From the NCBI GenBank assembly GCA_029215795.1, contig JARDYH010000001.1, positions 397,395,154-397,459,153 of the forward strand: a stretch of DNA of 64,000 nucleotides. Direction: 5' to 3'. This DNA is from Anniella stebbinsi. Taxonomy: Eukaryota; Chordata; Lepidosauria; Squamata; Anniellidae. This document shows, piece by piece, positions 63,340 to 64,000 of the stretch. The notes beneath the pieces are model-generated. The model did not search any database and was not told the origin of the DNA. It saw nothing but the letters and a program-made list of their open reading frames with translations. Made by a program: the position numbers and the translations under genes. Each line of letters opens with the position of its first letter. Within the stretch, counting starts at the first letter, position 1.

Positions 63340-64000
63340 TTCTCACCTGAGGATGCCAGATACATTAGGCTTGGCCTGGTGGCTTTCAGTACCATCCAAC
63401 ATGATATCCGTCTGGATAGGCTCTCTGATTTGAGCCTTTGAGGGACTATGTTGCAGTGGTTCTGCTTCTACTTTGATGGTCAATTCCAGAAGTAGTGCCA
63501 GGGGGTTGTTGCTCAGCCCCATGGAAGTCATGCTATGGGGTCTCCTAGGGCTCTGTTTTATCCCCTATAGTGTTTAACATTAACATGAAAGCACTGGGAG
63601 AGATTGCCCAGGGATGTGAACTGAGGTGTCATTAACATGTGGATGACACTCAACTCTACCTCTCTTTTTCATTTAATACAGGTGAGGCACTGGGTGTTCT
63701 GGATCTGAACCAGTGTCTGGGCACAGTAATGGACTGAATGAGGACCAATCAACTGGGACTCAATCCAGATAAGACAGGGGTGCTGTTACTGGGTGGTTTA
63801 TCCACCTAACTGAGCAGTGTTCAAGCTTGCTTGGAGGCGGGCACTCCCTCTCAAGAATCAGATTCATATGGGTGGGTGCTTGGACCAAGTTTTGATCCTT
63901 AAGGCAGAGGTGGCTTCAGGGCATGGAAGTATTGTTGTCCGAACCAGGGAGTAGCAAGCATCCCATTTGGACCTATGGCCCTCAAGAAGGGGTGTTAGCA
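63340..64000 (+). mobile_element. L2-like LINE, reverse-transcriptase part, runs off the window
   Basis: The plus strand carries the broken RT core with FNINMKALGEIAQG, then DDTQLYLS (the YxDD-type catalytic context) and LGLNPDKTGVLLLGG. Stop codons interrupt it. It is a separate copy from the one ending at 63235, because the order of domains restarts. Confidence 0.78.

Overview
The window is nuclear DNA from a vertebrate, almost certainly a squamate reptile (a lizard is likeliest). The gene has spliced exons with canonical GT-AG introns. The introns are full of CR1- and L2-type LINE fragments, tRNA-derived SINEs, small terminal-inverted-repeat DNA transposons and long AT, GT, GA, GAA and ATT microsatellites, a mix typical of squamates. 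The species call is inference; no species marker is present.

One protein-coding gene fills the window: WDR72, on the minus strand. Seventeen coding exons can be placed to the base, from the start codon at 61926 down to a donor at 15928. They join in phase to give 1036 codons plus one base with no internal stop. From memory of the human protein (about 1100 residues) only some 65 C-terminal residues and the stop are missing. They were not found in 1-15927 and may lie beyond the window start. WDR72 is a WD40-repeat protein of the rabconnectin-3 beta (WDR7) family. It is known for its role in enamel maturation and renal acid handling, probably through vesicle traffic and V-ATPase regulation.

Layout from right to left, following transcription: 64000-61938 holds L2-like LINE debris upstream of the first coding exon. 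61937-44398 holds twelve exons spaced about 0.5-3 kb apart that encode the WD40 part. 44397-38797 is a 5.6 kb intron, followed by exon 38582-38796. 38581-20479 is an 18.1 kb intron and the richest accessory region, with a 2.9 kb hAT-like element nested in older repeats, a CR1 piece with an open frame of about 200 codons, and several PIF/Harbinger-like miniature elements. 20478-15928 holds four C-terminal exons, including the largest (809 bp). 15927-1 is probably the next intron and is repeat-rich.

The most interesting material is the transposon archaeology. (1) A family of about 370-620 bp elements has G...C termini and 3-bp target duplications; four copies have exact duplications. (2) A 316-bp palindromic family is flanked by TA, with two units almost head to tail. 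(3) A CR1 copy was invaded by a retroelement-like piece, which was then split by a 2.88 kb hAT-like element with an 8-bp target duplication; the same CR1 was also hit by a miniature element. Several repeats and microsatellites lie right against WDR72 splice acceptors. No CRISPR, operon or prokaryotic feature is present, and I see no undescribed gene system.
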